From Clavulina sp. PMI_390 (Eukaryota; Basidiomycota; Agaricomycetes; Cantharellales; Hydnaceae), in contig WIDE01000058.1 of NCBI GenBank assembly GCA_015039315.1, positions 9,025 to 54,153 of the forward strand: a stretch of DNA of 45,129 bases, read 5' to 3'. Below, one piece after another: positions 43,340 through 45,129 of the stretch. Made by a program: the position numbers and the translations under genes. A model generated the notes under the pieces. It saw only the letters and a program-made list of their open reading frames with translations. It searched no databases and was not told the origin of the DNA. Each line of letters begins with the position of its first letter. Positions within the stretch are counted from its first letter, which is position 1.

Positions 43340-43811
43340 ACAGCGTGCCCGGCGAGATTGGCCAGTCAGTGCACATTTCACTTTGATGGCCGACGATTCT
43401 GTGGACTCGAAAAGATCGCTTCCGAAGTAATTTGTGACTGCTTTGGCAGAGCTACTCGGTAGATGTGCGGTCTCATTAGATGAGATGCTGTTGTTGTTGT
43501 GTGTACCGCTTTTCCAGGGGTGAGGGGCGAGGGGGTGAACAAAGCGAGCCATCCGCCCACCCACCCGCTTTGTGTCTCCCGACCACACTTCCTGAGAGCA
43601 TCGTGTCCGTCTGATACAAATAGCGGCTCTCAAAGGGAATAGCATCATCTCGCTCTACTTCCCCCCTCGCATAACCGCTCGCGTCTGCGTCGTTACTCTT
43701 TCCGTGACTGGTTTCAGCCTTGTCTCCTCTCTATAAAAGCATACGCCACACACACGGCCATAGCGTCTCCCGACAGAGCATATAACCACAACACCCTTGC
43801 TTTGCTCTCTT
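43340..43811 (+). promoter_or_regulatory. Promoter of the DUF6914-like gene
   Basis: No gene is supported. A clear TATA box (CTATAAAAG) lies at 43731-43739, about 80 bp before the ATG at 43812, within a C/T-rich stretch. Confidence 0.6.
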
Positions 43812-44964
43812 ATGCCTCCTAAAGCTTACACCCTCAACTTGAGCCCGATGTCACTGTTCAAGCGCGATGCTCATTACCGCCTCTACGTCGCGCTCTATGA
43901 TAACTCGGATAATACTCACCATCGCCATCATCATCAGAAGGGAATAATTACAACGAATGACGCTCCGGCCAATGATTATGATCCTGAAAAGCTCGAATGG
44001 GCTCTTGTGGTCATGCCAAAATCCCGTCTTACTCCCGACGCCACTGCTCAGTCGGGTACTCCGGGCGCTTCTGACAGGGATGCGCACGAGCGAAGGAAGA
44101 AACTCGCGTCGAGGCCTCGCTATACGAGTAGCCTGTGTCTTCCAGCAGCAGGGTTCTCCCGCCAGAGTCAGTCTAACGACGACAAGAGCTCGTGCAGGGT
44201 GCTTCGTATCCAATCCACCGCCCATCATACCCAAGAAATTCTACTTTCCAAATCTTCCTCCTCAGAAACACACTTCGCGGATAGCACCGACAGCTTCGTG
44301 GGCCTGCAGCATTGTTGGTCCCTCGATCAGCGTCGCGTCGATTCGCCCGAAAAGGACCTGGAGCTTGTCGGACTTTTCCATGTCGCGGACCTACGCAGCT
44401 CGCAGGACGTTGCGCGCTTCGTATTCTTTCTGCGCGCACTCCCCACGTTTCCTCCTCCTAATACCGCTGAGGAGATGGACGATAGCGAGTACGTTTTTGT
44501 AGATGGCGATCCGTTATTCGGGAGGAGCGAGAAAGTGTATATGCAGGAACTTGTAACAGCCTCGCCAGAGCGCCACGAGGATCTCGCCGAGTCATGGAGT
44601 TCGGCGAGTTGGGTGCTGATGGCGCTGGAACGTCTGAGGGGCGAAGAAGGTATGGCACACCCTGAGATGCCCACAAGGCAGAAATTGGAGCTCGCAGTGA
44701 GCAGGCTGGGCCCTGGCCTATGGAGGAGGTATCAGAGTGAGGCACCTTTTGAGTTCGATGCTTGTGCCATAGACGTCCGAATGACTGCAAATGTGAGTTT
44801 ATCATCTCTGATTTCAGTTGCGCTGAGGATAACTGTGGGTGGCACTGACACATCACTCCGCTCAGGATTTCCTGCCCCTGACGCCAAGACAGTACCATAC
44901 TCGAGCATATCTTCGAAGAGTGAAGAACTTCTTTACATCAATCGAATGGGACATTGACGAATGA
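43812..44964 (+). CDS. DUF6914-like protein, unknown function
   Basis: The ATG at 43812 lies about 80 bp after a strong TATA box. The exon runs to 44792. A GT-AG intron (44793-44865) is likely: with it the protein ends NFFTSIEWDIDE at TGA 44962-44964, giving about 359 residues. Without it the frame runs to 44957 with a less protein-like tail. The N-terminus YRLYVALYDNSD, then LEWALVVMPKS, and a later SASWVLMALERLRGE segment resemble fungal DUF6914 proteins (RLYVALY.., W.WALIVGPK.., CVxWVxxAL). An insertion rich in Ser and His separates the first two blocks. Biochemical function is unknown; there is no signal peptide or membrane segment. Confidence 0.6.
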
Positions 44965-45129
44965 GGAGTAGCACCCGGCATTGGCCTGCTCTCCCTTCAG
45001 CCTCATAGCAGGATGTCGTTGCACGTAATATGTGCCCCGGCTATTTATCCACTTATTCTAATCTTTCGCCATAATTTTGCTCGTATTGATACCCACATAT
45101 TGTTTATTTGTTCCCATCTTCGATCCTGA
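44965..45129 (+). other. 3' flank to the window edge
   Basis: AT-rich sequence after the DUF6914-like stop. No gene is visible. Confidence 0.5.

Overview
The window is fungal nuclear DNA, most likely from an agaricomycete basidiomycete. Genes are split by many short GT-AG introns, mostly 50-70 nt. Promoters have TATA boxes about 80-140 bp upstream of start codons and CT-rich leaders. Two lineage-typical uncharacterised families, DUF6697-like and DUF6914-like, are present. A Rhizoctonia/Ceratobasidium-type fungus would fit, but I cannot prove the species. I see no CRISPR array, tRNA, rRNA, prophage or intact transposon. An assembly gap of 471 N lies at 33315-33785.

Region 1 (1-8338) is a head-to-tail array of five aldo-keto reductase (yakC-like, NADP-dependent) genes. 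One is cut by the window edge and four are complete, nine-exon copies about 2 kb apart. Three of the four share a duplicated promoter module (GGTGGAGG pairs plus TATA). Copy 3 has a 2-bp deletion at its C-terminus and copy 5 has lost the promoter module.

Region 2 (8516-22787) is mostly housekeeping: FAN1 DNA-repair nuclease (+), AP-2 clathrin adaptor mu subunit (-), a large disordered unknown protein (+), cytosolic Hsp90 (+) and an acidic unknown protein (-).

Region 3 (23510-29385) is a lineage-specific family of three DUF6697-like units. The first gene carries two fused domain units, the second is truncated and degenerate, and the third is a complete single unit. All introns in these genes are phase 0, which would let unequal exchange fuse units in frame.

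Region 4 (30096-42747) holds a proline-rich unknown gene (-), a SAP-domain protein with a NuSAP-like motif interrupted by the gap (+), vacuolar carboxypeptidase S (CPS1, -), an SSH4-like SPRY/PY-motif Rsp5 adaptor (-) and, divergently, the AMPK gamma subunit SNF4 (+). SSH4 and CPS1 are adjacent and both belong to vacuolar membrane sorting; SNF4 is the energy-sensing kinase subunit.

Region 5 (42748-45129) contains a doubtful small ORF and a DUF6914-like gene (+).

No single new multi-gene defence or metabolic system is visible. The most unusual items are the AKR array with its repeated promoter module, the phase-0 DUF6697 family, the NuSAP-like protein and the Hsp90 whose C-terminal motif is split by an intron.
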